Source: Bryobacterales bacterium
Lineage (GTDB): Bacteria; Acidobacteriota; Terriglobia; Bryobacterales; Bryobacteraceae
DNA length: 57,144 nucleotides
Assembly: GCA_027459465.1 (NCBI GenBank)
Contig: DAIDIH010000389.1
Span: forward strand, 1-57,144
Reading direction: 5' to 3'
A model generated the notes under the pieces. It was not told the DNA's origin. It was given only the letters and a program-made list of their open reading frames with translations, and did not search any database. Below, in pieces: positions 16,945 to 25,327 of this stretch (position 1 is the first letter of the stretch; the number at the start of each line of letters is the position of its first letter). The translations under genes and the position numbers were made by a program.

Positions 16945-18222
16945 ATGGACACATTTTTGATTCAGGGCGGACGGCCGCTGGCGGGCGAAGTGGCGATCAG
17001 CGGGGCGAAGAACTCGGCGCTGCCGGCGCTGGCTGCGGCGCTGCTGACTTCCGAGCCGGTAGTGCTCGAGCGGATTCCGGCGGTGCGCGACATCCGGACG
17101 ATGGAGGCGCTGCTGACGCATATCGGCGCCGGCGTGGCGATCGACGGCGGGACGGTTGCGATCGAGGCCGGAAAGCTGAGCGAGCCGGAAGCGCCGTACG
17201 ATTTAGTGAAGACGATGCGGGCGTCGAGCCTGGTGCTGGGCCCTCTGGTGGGACGCACGGGGCGGGCGCGGGTGTCGATGCCGGGGGGATGCGCGATCGG
17301 CTCGCGGCCGATCAACCTGCATGTATCCGCGCTCGAGCAACTGGGGGCGCGGATTTCGCAGTCCCATGGCTACATTCAGGCCGAGGCGCCAGGCGGGCTG
17401 CGCGGATCGCTCGTGCATTTCGACCGCATCACCGTGACAGGCACCGAGGACGTGCTGATGGCGGCGGTGCTGGCCGATGGGGAGACGGTGATCGAGAACG
17501 CGGCGCGGGAGCCGGAGGTGAGCGACCTCGCCGCTCTGCTGACCAAGATGGGCGCGAAGATCGAGGGCGCGGGCACGTCGACGATTACCGTGAAGGGCGT
17601 TGCAAAGCTGCACGGGGCGCGGCACGCGATCATTGCCGACCGGATCGAGGCGGGAACGTTTCTGATCGCGGGAGCGATGACGCGGGGCGACCTGCGGATC
17701 ACGGACTGCGAGCCGGCCCATCTGCATGCGCTGGTGGCGCGGATGCGGCAGGCGGGCGCCGAGATCGTGGAGGAGGGGCCGAATGCGCTGCGCGTGCGGG
17801 CGGCGCGGCGGCTGGAAGCGGCCGACATCACGACGGAAGAGTATCCGGGGTTTGCCACCGATCTGCAGGCGCAGTACATGGCGATGATGACGGCGGCGAA
17901 CGGGATTTCCTTCATCACGGAGACGATTTTCGAGAACCGGTTCATGCACGCGCTGGAGCTGATGCGGATGGGGGCGACCATCCGGATCGAGGGGAGGCAG
18001 GCGATTGTGGCGGGCGTGCCGTCGCTGGCAGGCGCGCAGGTGATAGCAAGCGACCTGCGGGCGAGCGCGTCGCTGGTGCTGGCCGGATTGGTGGCGCAGG
18101 GCGAGACGGTGGTGGACCGGGTGTATCACATCGACCGCGGGTATGAGCGGATCGAGGAGAAGCTGCGCGGGGCCGGAGCGGAAATCGAGCGGCGCGGGCA
18201 AGCGGCCGCGGGCAAGGCCTGA
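16945..18222 (+). CDS. murA: UDP-N-acetylglucosamine 1-carboxyvinyltransferase
   Basis: MurA transfers enolpyruvate from PEP to UDP-GlcNAc, the first committed step of peptidoglycan synthesis, in the cytosol. The 425-residue length is normal. Motifs: N-terminal GGRPLAGEVAISGAKNSALP, MRASSLVLGPLVGRTGRARV, and the catalytic loop MPGGCAIGSRPINLH with Cys at position 116, the residue attacked by fosfomycin. C-terminal ATDLQAQYMAMMTAANGISF and FENRFMHALELMRMGA also fit. Start MDTFLIQGGRPL is unambiguous. Confidence 0.97.
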   Translation: MDTFLIQGGRPLAGEVAISGAKNSALPALAAALLTSEPVVLERIPAVRDIRTMEALLTHIGAGVAIDGGTVAIEAGKLSEPEAPYDLVKTMRASSLVLGPLVGRTGRARVSMPGGCAIGSRPINLHVSALEQLGARISQSHGYIQAEAPGGLRGSLVHFDRITVTGTEDVLMAAVLADGETVIENAAREPEVSDLAALLTKMGAKIEGAGTSTITVKGVAKLHGARHAIIADRIEAGTFLIAGAMTRGDLRITDCEPAHLHALVARMRQAGAEIVEEGPNALRVRAARRLEAADITTEEYPGFATDLQAQYMAMMTAANGISFITETIFENRFMHALELMRMGATIRIEGRQAIVAGVPSLAGAQVIASDLRASASLVLAGLVAQGETVVDRVYHIDRGYERIEEKLRGAGAEIERRGQAAAGKA

Positions 18223-18251
18223 AGCGCGGCGGGGTGTGGGAAAATCAGGCG

Positions 18252-18644
18252 ATGCCGATCGCACCGCCTGCTCCGAAACATCACAATCCCGCGTTCGTTG
18301 CGCTGGTAGAAGACGCTCGCACACGCACAAAACAGATTGAACTGGATGCGTACCGGAAACTTGCGGCGCGAGGCGAGCCGCATGTTCTGATCGACGTGCG
18401 CGAGGACCACGAGTGGAACGACGGGCGGGCGAGCGGCGCGCTTCATCTGGGCAAGGGGATCATCGAGCGCGATATTGAAGGGAAAGTTCCGGACAAGGAC
18501 GCGACGCTGGTGCTGTACTGCGGCGGAGGATACCGGAGCGTGCTGGTGGCCGAGGCGCTGCAGAAGATGGGGTACACGAACGCGCTGTCGCTCGAAGGCG
18601 GTTGGCGGGCGTGGCTCGGGGCGGGACTTCCGATCGAGTCGTAA
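18252..18644 (+). CDS. rhodanese-like sulfurtransferase domain protein
   Basis: This 130-residue single-domain rhodanese has PHVLIDVREDHEWNDGRASG, then GALHLGKGIIERD and the active-site loop LVLYCGGGYRSVLVAEAL, with the catalytic Cys followed by GGGYRS. It ends LSLEGGWRAWLGAGLPIE, a typical rhodanese close. ATG at 18252 is preferred to an upstream GTG at 18234. The GGGYRS loop is a six-residue loop as in thiosulfate-type rhodaneses. It lies 3 nt upstream of the phosphoesterase gene. Confidence 0.9.
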   Translation: MPIAPPAPKHHNPAFVALVEDARTRTKQIELDAYRKLAARGEPHVLIDVREDHEWNDGRASGALHLGKGIIERDIEGKVPDKDATLVLYCGGGYRSVLVAEALQKMGYTNALSLEGGWRAWLGAGLPIES

Positions 18645-18647
18645 GCG

Positions 18648-19712
18648 ATGAGAAAGCTGCGAATTTTCGTCGGGGCGGCCGCGATGGCTTTGGCGCTGCC
18701 GGTGTGGGCGCAGCCGGAGTGGACGTTCGCGGTGGCGGGCGACTCGCGCAACTGCGGGGACATCGTGATGCCGGAGATCGCGCGGGGGGCGATCGAGCAT
18801 CATGCGCTGTTTTATTGGCACCTGGGCGACTTCCGCGCCACCTACACGTTCGACCAGGACTACCTGGCCACGCATCCGAACCCCACGATTGCGGGGTATC
18901 TGTTCTACGGCGGCTGGCAGGATTTCATCGAAAGGCAGCTCGAGCCGTTCGCTCATGTGCCGGTGTTTCTGGGGATCGGAAACCATGAACTGATCCCGCC
19001 GCGGACGCGGGAGGAATTCATCGCGCAGTTCGCCGACTGGCTGGATGCGCCGCCGATCCGGGCGCAGCGGCTGGCCGACGATCCGCACGACCGCATGGTG
19101 CGCACCTGGTATCACTGGACGACGCGCAGCGTGGACTTCATCAACCTGGACAACGGCTCGACGGAGCAGTTCGACAAGCCGCAGATGGATTGGCTGATGA
19201 AGCTGCTCGATCGGGACGCGGCGAATCCGGCGGTGCGCGTGATTGTGGTGGGGATGCACGAGGCGCTGCCCGGGAGCATCGCATTCGCGCACAGCATGGA
19301 CGACGCGCCGGTGGCGAAGGCCAGCGGGACGGCCGTGTACGAGCGCCTGGTGAAGCTGCACCGGCAGTCACGCAAGCCGGTGTATATTCTGGCGAGCCAC
19401 TCCCACTTCTACATGGCGAACATCTTCAACACGGCGGCCAACCGGGCGCGCGACGCGGTGCTGCCGGGGTGGATCATCGGGACGGCGGGGGCGGAGCGGT
19501 ATCCGCTGCCGAAGGACACTGGGGGCGCCTCGGCGGCGGAGACGAATGTGTACGGGTATGCCACGGCGCGCGTGCGGTTGGGCGACGCGGATCCGGTCCG
19601 GATCGATTTTCACCGGATCGAGGAGAAGGATGTGCCGCCCGAGGTTGTGCAGACCTACGGGGAGCCGGTGGTGCACGGGTGTTTCGCGGGCAACTCGCGG
19701 GCGCCGCGGTAG
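18648..19712 (+). CDS. secreted metallophosphoesterase
   Basis: The 354-residue protein begins with a Sec signal (RIFVGAAAMALALPVWAQ). The calcineurin-like metal-binding motifs are visible in order: TFAVAGDSRNCGD, YWHLGDFRATYTFD, FLGIGNHELIPPRT, VIVVGMHEALPG and ILASHSHFYMANIF. It should hydrolyse phosphomonoesters or diesters in the periplasm; the substrate is unknown. The gene begins 3 nt after the rhodanese stop, so the two are likely cotranscribed. Confidence 0.88.
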   Translation: MRKLRIFVGAAAMALALPVWAQPEWTFAVAGDSRNCGDIVMPEIARGAIEHHALFYWHLGDFRATYTFDQDYLATHPNPTIAGYLFYGGWQDFIERQLEPFAHVPVFLGIGNHELIPPRTREEFIAQFADWLDAPPIRAQRLADDPHDRMVRTWYHWTTRSVDFINLDNGSTEQFDKPQMDWLMKLLDRDAANPAVRVIVVGMHEALPGSIAFAHSMDDAPVAKASGTAVYERLVKLHRQSRKPVYILASHSHFYMANIFNTAANRARDAVLPGWIIGTAGAERYPLPKDTGGASAAETNVYGYATARVRLGDADPVRIDFHRIEEKDVPPEVVQTYGEPVVHGCFAGNSRAPR

Positions 19713-19720
19713 GGGCGGCT

Positions 19721-19758
19721 CATTTCGACATTTCCGGAAATATGGTATTGTCGAAGCG
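19721..19758 (+). promoter_or_regulatory. arsR promoter with nested inverted repeats
   Basis: TTTCGA (19723-19728) and TATTGT (19746-19751) are spaced 17 bp apart and the arsR ATG follows 7 nt later, so the transcript may be leaderless. TTCGACA (19724-19730) pairs with TGTCGAA (19749-19755), and between them is the perfect palindrome TTTCCGGAAA (19731-19740). This is a strong candidate ArsR operator covering the promoter. Confidence 0.55.
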
Positions 19759-20118
19759 ATGGGCCGGCGCGCCAACAACGTAGACGAAACCCAGGTCACG
19801 CTTCATGCGCGGCGGTTCGCGGCGCTGGGGGCCGAGCCGCGGCTGCGGATCCTGCGGCTGCTGCTGGCGGCGCATCCGGCGGGCATGGTGGCCGGAGAGA
19901 TTCAGAGCGAGCTGGGGATCCCGGCGTCGACGCTGTCGCATCATCTGGAAAAGCTGCGGGCCGAGGGACTGGTGCAGCCGCGGCGCGACGGCGCTTTCCT
20001 TTGGTACAGCGCGTCGACCCAGGCGCTCGGCGAGCTGGTGGGATTTCTCTATGCCGAATGCTGCACGCGGAACCGCGCCATCGAGCCCACGGTGATTCTT
20101 GAAAGGAAGCAGGCATGA
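19759..20118 (+). CDS. arsR: ArsR-family metalloid-responsive repressor
   Basis: The 119-residue winged helix protein has FAALGAEPRLRILRLLLAAH and the recognition region ELGIPASTLSHHLEKLRAEG. The classical ELCVC metal box of E. coli ArsR is missing. Instead a Cys pair lies near the C-terminus (YAECCTRN, C101-C102), as in the Acidithiobacillus-type arsenic repressors, so As(III) would be sensed there. It should repress itself and arsM until As(III) binds. Its stop overlaps the arsM start (ATGA). Confidence 0.88.
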   Translation: MGRRANNVDETQVTLHARRFAALGAEPRLRILRLLLAAHPAGMVAGEIQSELGIPASTLSHHLEKLRAEGLVQPRRDGAFLWYSASTQALGELVGFLYAECCTRNRAIEPTVILERKQA

Positions 20119-20930
20119 ATGCGGATGAACTGAAGCAGGCGGTGAAGGAGCGGTATGGCGAGGCGGCGCGAAGCGCGCGGACGGGGACGTCGTGTTGCTG
20201 TGGCGCCGGGGATACGAAGCTGACGGCGTACGACCCGATCACGTCGAATTTGTACGAAGCCGGCCCGGACGTGCCGGAGGAGGCGCTGCGGGCTTCGCTC
20301 GGCTGCGGCAACCCCACGGCGCTGGCGAAACTCGAGCCGGGTGAGACGGTGCTCGATCTCGGCTCCGGCGGAGGCATCGACGTGCTGCTTTCGGCGCGGC
20401 GCGTGGGCCCCACCGGCAAGGCCTACGGGCTCGACATGACAAAAGACATGCTCGAGCTGGCGCGGGAGAACCAGAAGAAAGCGGGGATCGAAAACGCCGA
20501 ATTCCTCGAAGGCGACATCGAGCACATCCCGCTCCCCGAGGCCTCCGTCGACGTAATCGTGTCCAACTGCGTGATCAACCTGGCGAGCGATAAGGACCGG
20601 GTGCTGCGGGAAGCCTACCGGGTGCTGAAGCCGGGCGGGCGGTTCGCGGTCTCCGACGTCATCGTACGCGGCCAGGTGCCGGAGGCGGCGCGCCGCGGCA
20701 TGGAACTCTGGACCGGCTGCGTGGCCGGCGCGCTCGAGCAGAACGATTATGCGGCGAAACTGGCGGCGGCGGGTTTCACCGAGATCGGCTTTGAAGTCAC
20801 GCGCGTCTACGACGCCGAAGACGCGCGGCAGTTTCTGTCGAGTTCCGGGCTCGACGCCGAGGCGATCGTTTCGCAGGTGGCCGGCAAATTCGCCAGTGCG
20901 TTTATCCGGGCGAGGAAGCCGTTGGGGTAG
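20115..20930 (+). CDS. arsM: arsenite S-adenosylmethionine methyltransferase
   Basis: ArsM methylates As(III) to mono-, di- and trimethyl forms using SAM and thiols. The 271-residue protein has the SAM-binding VLDLGSGGGIDVLLSARRVG and GYxxDMT-like LDMTKDMLELAREN. Conserved arsenic-binding cysteines are C64 (SLGCGNP), C152 (SNCVINL) and C202 (WTGCVAG); the last two are 50 residues apart, as in characterised ArsM proteins. An extra N-terminal triple Cys (SCCCG, 27-29) fits the family pattern. It overlaps arsR by 4 nt. Confidence 0.95.
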   Translation: MNADELKQAVKERYGEAARSARTGTSCCCGAGDTKLTAYDPITSNLYEAGPDVPEEALRASLGCGNPTALAKLEPGETVLDLGSGGGIDVLLSARRVGPTGKAYGLDMTKDMLELARENQKKAGIENAEFLEGDIEHIPLPEASVDVIVSNCVINLASDKDRVLREAYRVLKPGGRFAVSDVIVRGQVPEAARRGMELWTGCVAGALEQNDYAAKLAAAGFTEIGFEVTRVYDAEDARQFLSSSGLDAEAIVSQVAGKFASAFIRARKPLG

Positions 20931-21298
20931 AAGCGAGGCGCAATCCCGCTCTCGCGGGCGCCGGCCCAGATTGAAAACGAGTTTCTGCTGTGGCGGCAAC
21001 TCCGGCGACCACCCAAAGAGGTGGCGCGCCGGGACGGCGTCGGATGGAACTCCAAAGGAACGCGCGTGCCGTAGCTGAGCGAAAGCCGCTCATTGGCTGC
21101 GCTTGCGATGGTTGTGCCCTTGCCGGCCTCGGAGCGGTATCGTCTGGATGGCAAGCTATCCGGCCCCGGCCGGAACTCGTCGCCGGCGATGGGCCGCCGG
21201 TTGCGCTCCGTCGATCGCGTCCGGTTGTCGGGGTTCGGGGCGGCAGACGGCGCCTCGCCGGGCTTCTCCGGAATGGCGTCACGGCGGACCTCACTTTC
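20931..21298. other. intergenic stretch with no recognised gene
   Basis: No coding signal with recognisable motifs was found on either strand. A short GC hairpin, CCCGC-TCTC-GCGGG at 20946-20959, lies just after arsM and might slow or end transcription, but lacks a T tract. Confidence 0.35.
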
Positions 21299-21315
21299 TG
21301 AGCATGTTATGCTCA
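21299..21315 (+). promoter_or_regulatory. vapBC operator
   Basis: TGAGCAT-GTT-ATGCTCA is a perfect inverted repeat with 7-bp arms directly before the vapB start and covering the hexamer TATGCT (21308-21313). A third half site, TGAGCA, occurs at the vapB start itself. This fits autoregulation by the ribbon-helix-helix antitoxin. Confidence 0.55.
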
Positions 21316-21319
21316 CTGC

Positions 21320-21565
21320 ATGAGCAAGCGGCTGCAGGTCCTGTTGCCCGATCAGGAGATGACGGAGATTCAGCGTATTGCGCGGCGCGAGAAGCTTACG
21401 GTTGGGGAGTGGGTGCGGCGTGTCCTGCGCGAGGCGCGTGAGCAGAAGCCTACGAACGACCGCGAAGCCAAACTTAAGGCCGTACGTCGTGGCGCCGGGT
21501 ATTCGTTCCCAACGGCGGACATTGACGAGATGAACCGTGAGATCGAGCGGGGTTATCAGAGTTGA
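21320..21565 (+). CDS. vapB: ribbon-helix-helix antitoxin (VapB-like)
   Basis: The 81-residue protein has KRLQVLLPDQEMTEIQRIAR followed by LTVGEWVRRVLREAREQ, a ribbon-helix-helix DNA-binding fold. The C-terminal tail (YSFPTADIDEMNREIERGYQ) is the flexible toxin-binding segment. It overlaps the PIN toxin gene by 4 nt (TTGA), and a perfect inverted repeat lies just upstream. Confidence 0.85.
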   Translation: MSKRLQVLLPDQEMTEIQRIARREKLTVGEWVRRVLREAREQKPTNDREAKLKAVRRGAGYSFPTADIDEMNREIERGYQS

Positions 21566-21963
21566 TCTTTATCGATTCCAACATCCCGATGTATCTCGTC
21601 GGCGCGCCGCACCCGCACAAGAACGAGGCGCAACTTCTATTGGAGCGCCTGATCGTCTCGGGTCAACGCCTCGTCACCGACGCCGAAGTTCTTCAGGAGA
21701 TCGTTCATCGGTATGCGGCCGTAGGCAAACGAGAAGCGATTCCGCCGGCATTCCAACTTCTGTTGGACGTCGTTGACGAGGTTTTCGCCATAGAGAAGAT
21801 CGACGTTTTGCGGGCGGGCGAGATCGTTCAGAATCGGGCTTTGCTATCGGCCCGCGACAGCGTGCACATTGCGGTCATGGAGCGGCATGGGATCCGGTCC
21901 ATCCTGAGCTTCGACGGTGAATTTGACCGTTGGCCGGGGCTGAAGAGGATTCACGCCATCTGA
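21562..21963 (+). CDS. vapC: PIN-domain toxin (VapC-like)
   Basis: The 133-residue protein has the PIN acidic residues: D5 in MIFIDSNIPMYL, E46 in TDAEVLQEIVHRY, D99 in LSARDSVHIAVM, and D118 in ILSFDGEFD. VapC toxins are RNases that usually cut tRNA or rRNA. Start is TTG at 21562, overlapping the antitoxin stop; no other start keeps D5. Confidence 0.87.
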   Translation: MIFIDSNIPMYLVGAPHPHKNEAQLLLERLIVSGQRLVTDAEVLQEIVHRYAAVGKREAIPPAFQLLLDVVDEVFAIEKIDVLRAGEIVQNRALLSARDSVHIAVMERHGIRSILSFDGEFDRWPGLKRIHAI

Positions 21964-22013
21964 GGGATGTCCGTAGTTGAACGCCCCGCGGAAGCGCCGT
22001 CGCGGCTTGGGCG

Positions 22014-23696
22014 CTAGGTCTCCTCGGGGGAGTATTCGAGGATGACGAGGGTGACGTCGTCGCTGGGGACGGCATTGCCGGTGAAGTCCTCGACGGCTTG
22101 GGAGAGCAGGGCGTGGAGTTTGCGGCAGTCGAGCGAGGCGTTTTCGCTCACCAGGCGGCGGAGTTCGCTGGCGCCGAAGAAGCGGCCTTCCTCGTTCCGG
22201 GCTTCCGAGACGCCGTCGCTAAAGATGACGAGCTTGTCGCCGGGTTCGAGCATGATCTGCTCGGCGGCGTATTCGGCTTCTTCCAGCAGCCCGACCGGCA
22301 TGCCGGTGGCGCCGAGTTCCCTGCGATGGCCGTCGCGGCGGACGAGCAGCGGCGCGGGATGGCCGGCGTTGGCCCAAACCATCTGCCCGGAGCGTTCGAC
22401 GCGGCAGCAGAACAGGGTGGCATATTTTTCGCCCTGGGTGCGCGAGTTCAGGAAGTGGTTGATGCGGGAGAGCATGTCCGGAACGGGCAGGCCGGCCTCG
22501 GAGCCGAGCAGGAACGCGCCCTGCAGCAGGGAAGCCAGCAGCGCGGAACTGACCCCCTTGCCGGAGACATCGGCGAGGACGATGTTCCACGCGTTGCCGC
22601 CCTGGGGGCGGACGTCGAAGTAGTCGCCGCCGACTTCGGTGGAAGACACGCTGGAGCCGGCGGCGCGGAACCAGCCGGAATCGGGCAGCGCGTTGGGCAG
22701 GAGGCCGGTCTGGATTTTTCGGGCGACGTTTAATTCTTCTTCGAGGCGCTGTTTTTCCCGCTGTTCTTCGAGGAGGCGGGCGTTTTCGAGGATGGTGGAG
22801 GCTTCGAGGGCGAGGGTCTGGAGGAGTTCGCGGTTGCCGCTGGACAGGTCGGCGGGGGCGAGGCGCGAATCCATGTAGATGACGCCGACGGCCTCGTTTA
22901 CGGGGGCCATGACCGTTTCATCGGCGGACTGGGATTTAACCTTTACGAGAGGGACGCAGACGACGCTGCGGAGTTCGAGTCCGGCGAAGGTACTGCCGGG
23001 ATGGAGGCGCTCCATTTCGTCGGGGTCGAAGCTCATCGAGAGGAGTTCACGGCGGGAATCGAGGGCGCGGCGGAGGACGGAGCCGGGAACGGAGAGTTCA
23101 GAGGGTTCGATGGTCTGGCCGTTGCGGTCGCGGGCGACGCGGACGCTGAGGTCGTCGCCGTCGCGGAGGAAGAGGAAGCCGCGCTCGGAGCCGGTGACGG
23201 CGAGGGCGGCGTCGATGACGGCTTCGAGCACTTCGCTCGTGGTAAGCGACGACTGGACGGAGCGGGCCACCTCGAGCAGCGCGCGGAGTTTGACGAGGTT
23301 GCCGGCGCCGGGTCCGGCCGCTTCGGGGGTGCCGTGGATCTGGCCGAGCATGCGATGGATCTCGTCTTCGCGGACGGTGAAGACGAGGCGGTAGGAGTCC
23401 CGTACGCCGAATTCGATGCGGTCGCCGTGGGCCAGCGTGTGGCGTTTGGTTTCCTGGCCGTTAACGAGGACGCCGGCGCGGCTGCCCATGTCTTCGAGGA
23501 TGAGATCGTCGCCTTCGAGGACGATCCGGGCATGGACGCGGGAGATGCGGTTATCGCGGAGGACGACGTGGTTGCCGGCCTGGCGTCCAATCAGGAAGGG
23601 GAAGCCGCGGATGGGGACGCGGGTGCGGTTGCCGGAGGGGTTGACGACGGTGAGACCTGCGCCGGCGAGGCGTTCGGGGAGGGCGGTTTCGGTCAT
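22014..23696 (-). CDS. FHA-GAF-SpoIIE (PP2C) phosphatase
   Basis: The 560-residue protein has three domains. An FHA domain at about 20-112 (FPFLIGRQAGNHVVL, RISRVHARIVLEG, LEDMGSRAGVLVNG) reads phosphothreonine. A GAF domain at about 135-305 includes SERGFLFLRDGDDLSVRVAR. A coiled link, EEQREKQRLEEELNVARKIQ, leads to the SpoIIE/PP2C domain at about 330-556 with GGDYFDVRPQGG, NIVLADVSGKGVSSALLAS, LVIFSDGVSEARNEEG and VPSDDVTLVILEY. RsbU-type enzymes of this kind dephosphorylate anti-sigma antagonists. Its start overlaps the fur-like stop (ATGA). FHA suggests input from a Ser/Thr kinase. Confidence 0.92.
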   Translation of the reverse strand: MTETALPERLAGAGLTVVNPSGNRTRVPIRGFPFLIGRQAGNHVVLRDNRISRVHARIVLEGDDLILEDMGSRAGVLVNGQETKRHTLAHGDRIEFGVRDSYRLVFTVREDEIHRMLGQIHGTPEAAGPGAGNLVKLRALLEVARSVQSSLTTSEVLEAVIDAALAVTGSERGFLFLRDGDDLSVRVARDRNGQTIEPSELSVPGSVLRRALDSRRELLSMSFDPDEMERLHPGSTFAGLELRSVVCVPLVKVKSQSADETVMAPVNEAVGVIYMDSRLAPADLSSGNRELLQTLALEASTILENARLLEEQREKQRLEEELNVARKIQTGLLPNALPDSGWFRAAGSSVSSTEVGGDYFDVRPQGGNAWNIVLADVSGKGVSSALLASLLQGAFLLGSEAGLPVPDMLSRINHFLNSRTQGEKYATLFCCRVERSGQMVWANAGHPAPLLVRRDGHRRELGATGMPVGLLEEAEYAAEQIMLEPGDKLVIFSDGVSEARNEEGRFFGASELRRLVSENASLDCRKLHALLSQAVEDFTGNAVPSDDVTLVILEYSPEET

Positions 23697-24145
23697 CGGG
23701 GTTTTCGGGCGCGGGCGGCGCGGCAGGCGGCACAGTACCCGCCGACCTCGGTGCGGGCGACGACGACGTCAAAGTTGAGCTTGGCGGCGATGCGGCGGCG
23801 GAGTTCGCCAAGCGGCTCGCCGAAATACTCTTCGACGCGGCCGCAGCCGAGGCAGACGACGTGGGCGTGTTCCTGTTTGCGGCGGGTTTCGTAGTAGTGC
23901 TGGTCGCCGGCGTGGTGCATGAGGTCGAGTTCGTCGACAAGGCCGCGGTCTTTTAGCATTTTGAGGGTGCGGTAGACGGTGACGCGGTTGAGCTTGGGGT
24001 CCTTGAGGCGGGCGAGGTCGTAGAGGCGTTCGGCGTCGAGATGTTCGCCGGAGTCTTCGAGGAGGTCGAGGAGGATGCGGCGCTGGCGGGTGAGCCGGAC
24101 GCCCCTTTCTTTGAGAGTTTCCCCGATGCGCTCGCGCACAGCCAT
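23693..24145 (-). CDS. Fur-family metalloregulator
   Basis: The 150-residue protein has the Fur winged helix (GVRLTRQRRILLDLLEDSGE, NRVTVYRTLKMLKDRGLVDE) and dimerisation domain with HAHVVCLGCGRVEEYFGEP and a second Cys pair GGYCAAC, forming a structural zinc site. It may be a Fur, PerR or Zur; the metal cannot be assigned. ATG at 24145 (MAVRERIGETLKERG) gives a normal N-terminus; ATG at 24172 is an alternative. It is divergent from kdgK and coupled to the SpoIIE-type phosphatase. Confidence 0.9.
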   Translation of the reverse strand: MAVRERIGETLKERGVRLTRQRRILLDLLEDSGEHLDAERLYDLARLKDPKLNRVTVYRTLKMLKDRGLVDELDLMHHAGDQHYYETRRKQEHAHVVCLGCGRVEEYFGEPLGELRRRIAAKLNFDVVVARTEVGGYCAACRAARARKPR

Positions 24146-24210
24146 GTCCGGTTCCGTCTTAGCATAGCGCATCACGGAGCGAAATCCGCCGCCTCGCGCC
24201 GCCTCTGCCC

Positions 24211-24224
24211 TACAATCGGAAGTT
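24211..24224 (+). promoter_or_regulatory. putative kdgK -10 close to ATG
   Basis: TACAAT (24211-24216) lies 8 nt upstream of the ATG, with no well-spaced Shine-Dalgarno sequence; no -35 is evident. Confidence 0.35.
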
Positions 24225-25253
24225 ATGCCTCTCACCGTCACGTTCGGGGAAATCATGCTGCGGCTGGCGCCGCCGGGATTTGAGCGGTTTCTGCAGTCGC
24301 CGATGTTTCAGGCGACGTTCGGCGGAGGCGAGGCGAACGTCGCGGTGGCCCTCGCCGGGTTCGGAGCGCGGAGCCGGTTCGTGACGCTGCTGCCGGATAA
24401 TCCGATTACGAGCGCGTTTCGCGGGGAGCTGCGGCGGTTCGGAGTGGACGACAGCTTTGTTCTCGCCTCGCCGGGGCGGTTCGGCATCTACTTCGTCGAG
24501 CCGGGCGCCAACCAGCGGCCTTCGAAGGTCGTCTATGACCGCGATCACAGTTCGATCTCGCTCGCCGGCCCGGGCGCGGTCGACTGGAACAAAGCGCTCG
24601 ATGGGGCCACGTGGTTCCACATTACGGGAATCACGCCCGCCTTGAGCGAGAGCGCGGCGGAGTTGTCCCTCGAAGCGATGCGGGCGGCGCGGCAGCGGGG
24701 CGCGACGGTGTCCTGCGATCTGAATTTCCGCAAGAATTTGTGGAAATACGGCAAGAAGGCGCGGGAGGTCATGCCGGCGCTGTTCACCTTGACCGATGTT
24801 GGTGTGGCAAACGAGGAGGACTGCCAGGCGGCGCTGGGGATTGCGGCGCAGAGCGACGTGCACGCCGGGAAGCTCGATCCGGAGCATTACCGGCGCCTGG
24901 CCGAAGATGTGCTGCGGGCGTATCCGAACCTGCGGATGCTCGCCATCACGCTCCGGGAGAGCCATAGCGCGAGCCACAACGGGTGGTCGGCGTGTCTGCA
25001 TACGCGGGACGAGTTTCTGCTCAGCCGGCATTATGAGGTGACCCATATCGTGGACCGGGTGGGAGGCGGGGACAGCTTCGCCGGCGGGCTGATTTTCGGG
25101 CTGCAGGAGCTTTCCGGGCCGCGGGAGGCGCTGGAGTTCGCGGTGGCGGCGTCGTGTCTGAAACATTCGATTCCGGGGGATTTCAACCGGTTCACGCGGC
25201 AGGAGGTCGAAACACTGGCCAAGGGAGCTGGCTCGGGGCGAGTGGAGCGGTAG
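24225..25253 (+). CDS. kdgK: PfkB-family sugar kinase, probable 2-keto-3-deoxygluconate kinase
   Basis: The 342-residue protein belongs to the PfkB/ribokinase family and resembles 2-dehydro-3-deoxygluconate kinases, which make KDPG for the Entner-Doudoroff route. Evidence: [19 protein letters not shown], substrate-binding [59 protein letters not shown], and the catalytic-Asp motif [18 protein letters not shown] with D283. Substrate choice within the family is by resemblance. Confidence 0.85.
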   Translation: MPLTVTFGEIMLRLAPPGFERFLQSPMFQATFGGGEANVAVALAGFGARSRFVTLLPDNPITSAFRGELRRFGVDDSFVLASPGRFGIYFVEPGANQRPSKVVYDRDHSSISLAGPGAVDWNKALDGATWFHITGITPALSESAAELSLEAMRAARQRGATVSCDLNFRKNLWKYGKKAREVMPALFTLTDVGVANEEDCQAALGIAAQSDVHAGKLDPEHYRRLAEDVLRAYPNLRMLAITLRESHSASHNGWSACLHTRDEFLLSRHYEVTHIVDRVGGGDSFAGGLIFGLQELSGPREALEFAVAASCLKHSIPGDFNRFTRQEVETLAKGAGSGRVER

Positions 25254-25302
25254 GCGGACGGAAAGTTTTGCGCGGTGGGGCGTATTCCGGCCCGGGCGCG
25301 GC

Positions 25303-25308
25303 TATAAT
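25303..25308 (+). promoter_or_regulatory. TATAAT -10 of the VWA gene
   Basis: A perfect TATAAT lies 19 nt upstream of the VWA gene ATG. No convincing -35 is present at the expected spacing. Confidence 0.4.
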
Positions 25309-25327
25309 CGAATTCAGGCATTTGTCC

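Noticed and set aside
16683..18146. A 487-codon frame overlapping murQ and murA on the same strand
   Set aside because: Out-of-frame shadow of two certain genes.
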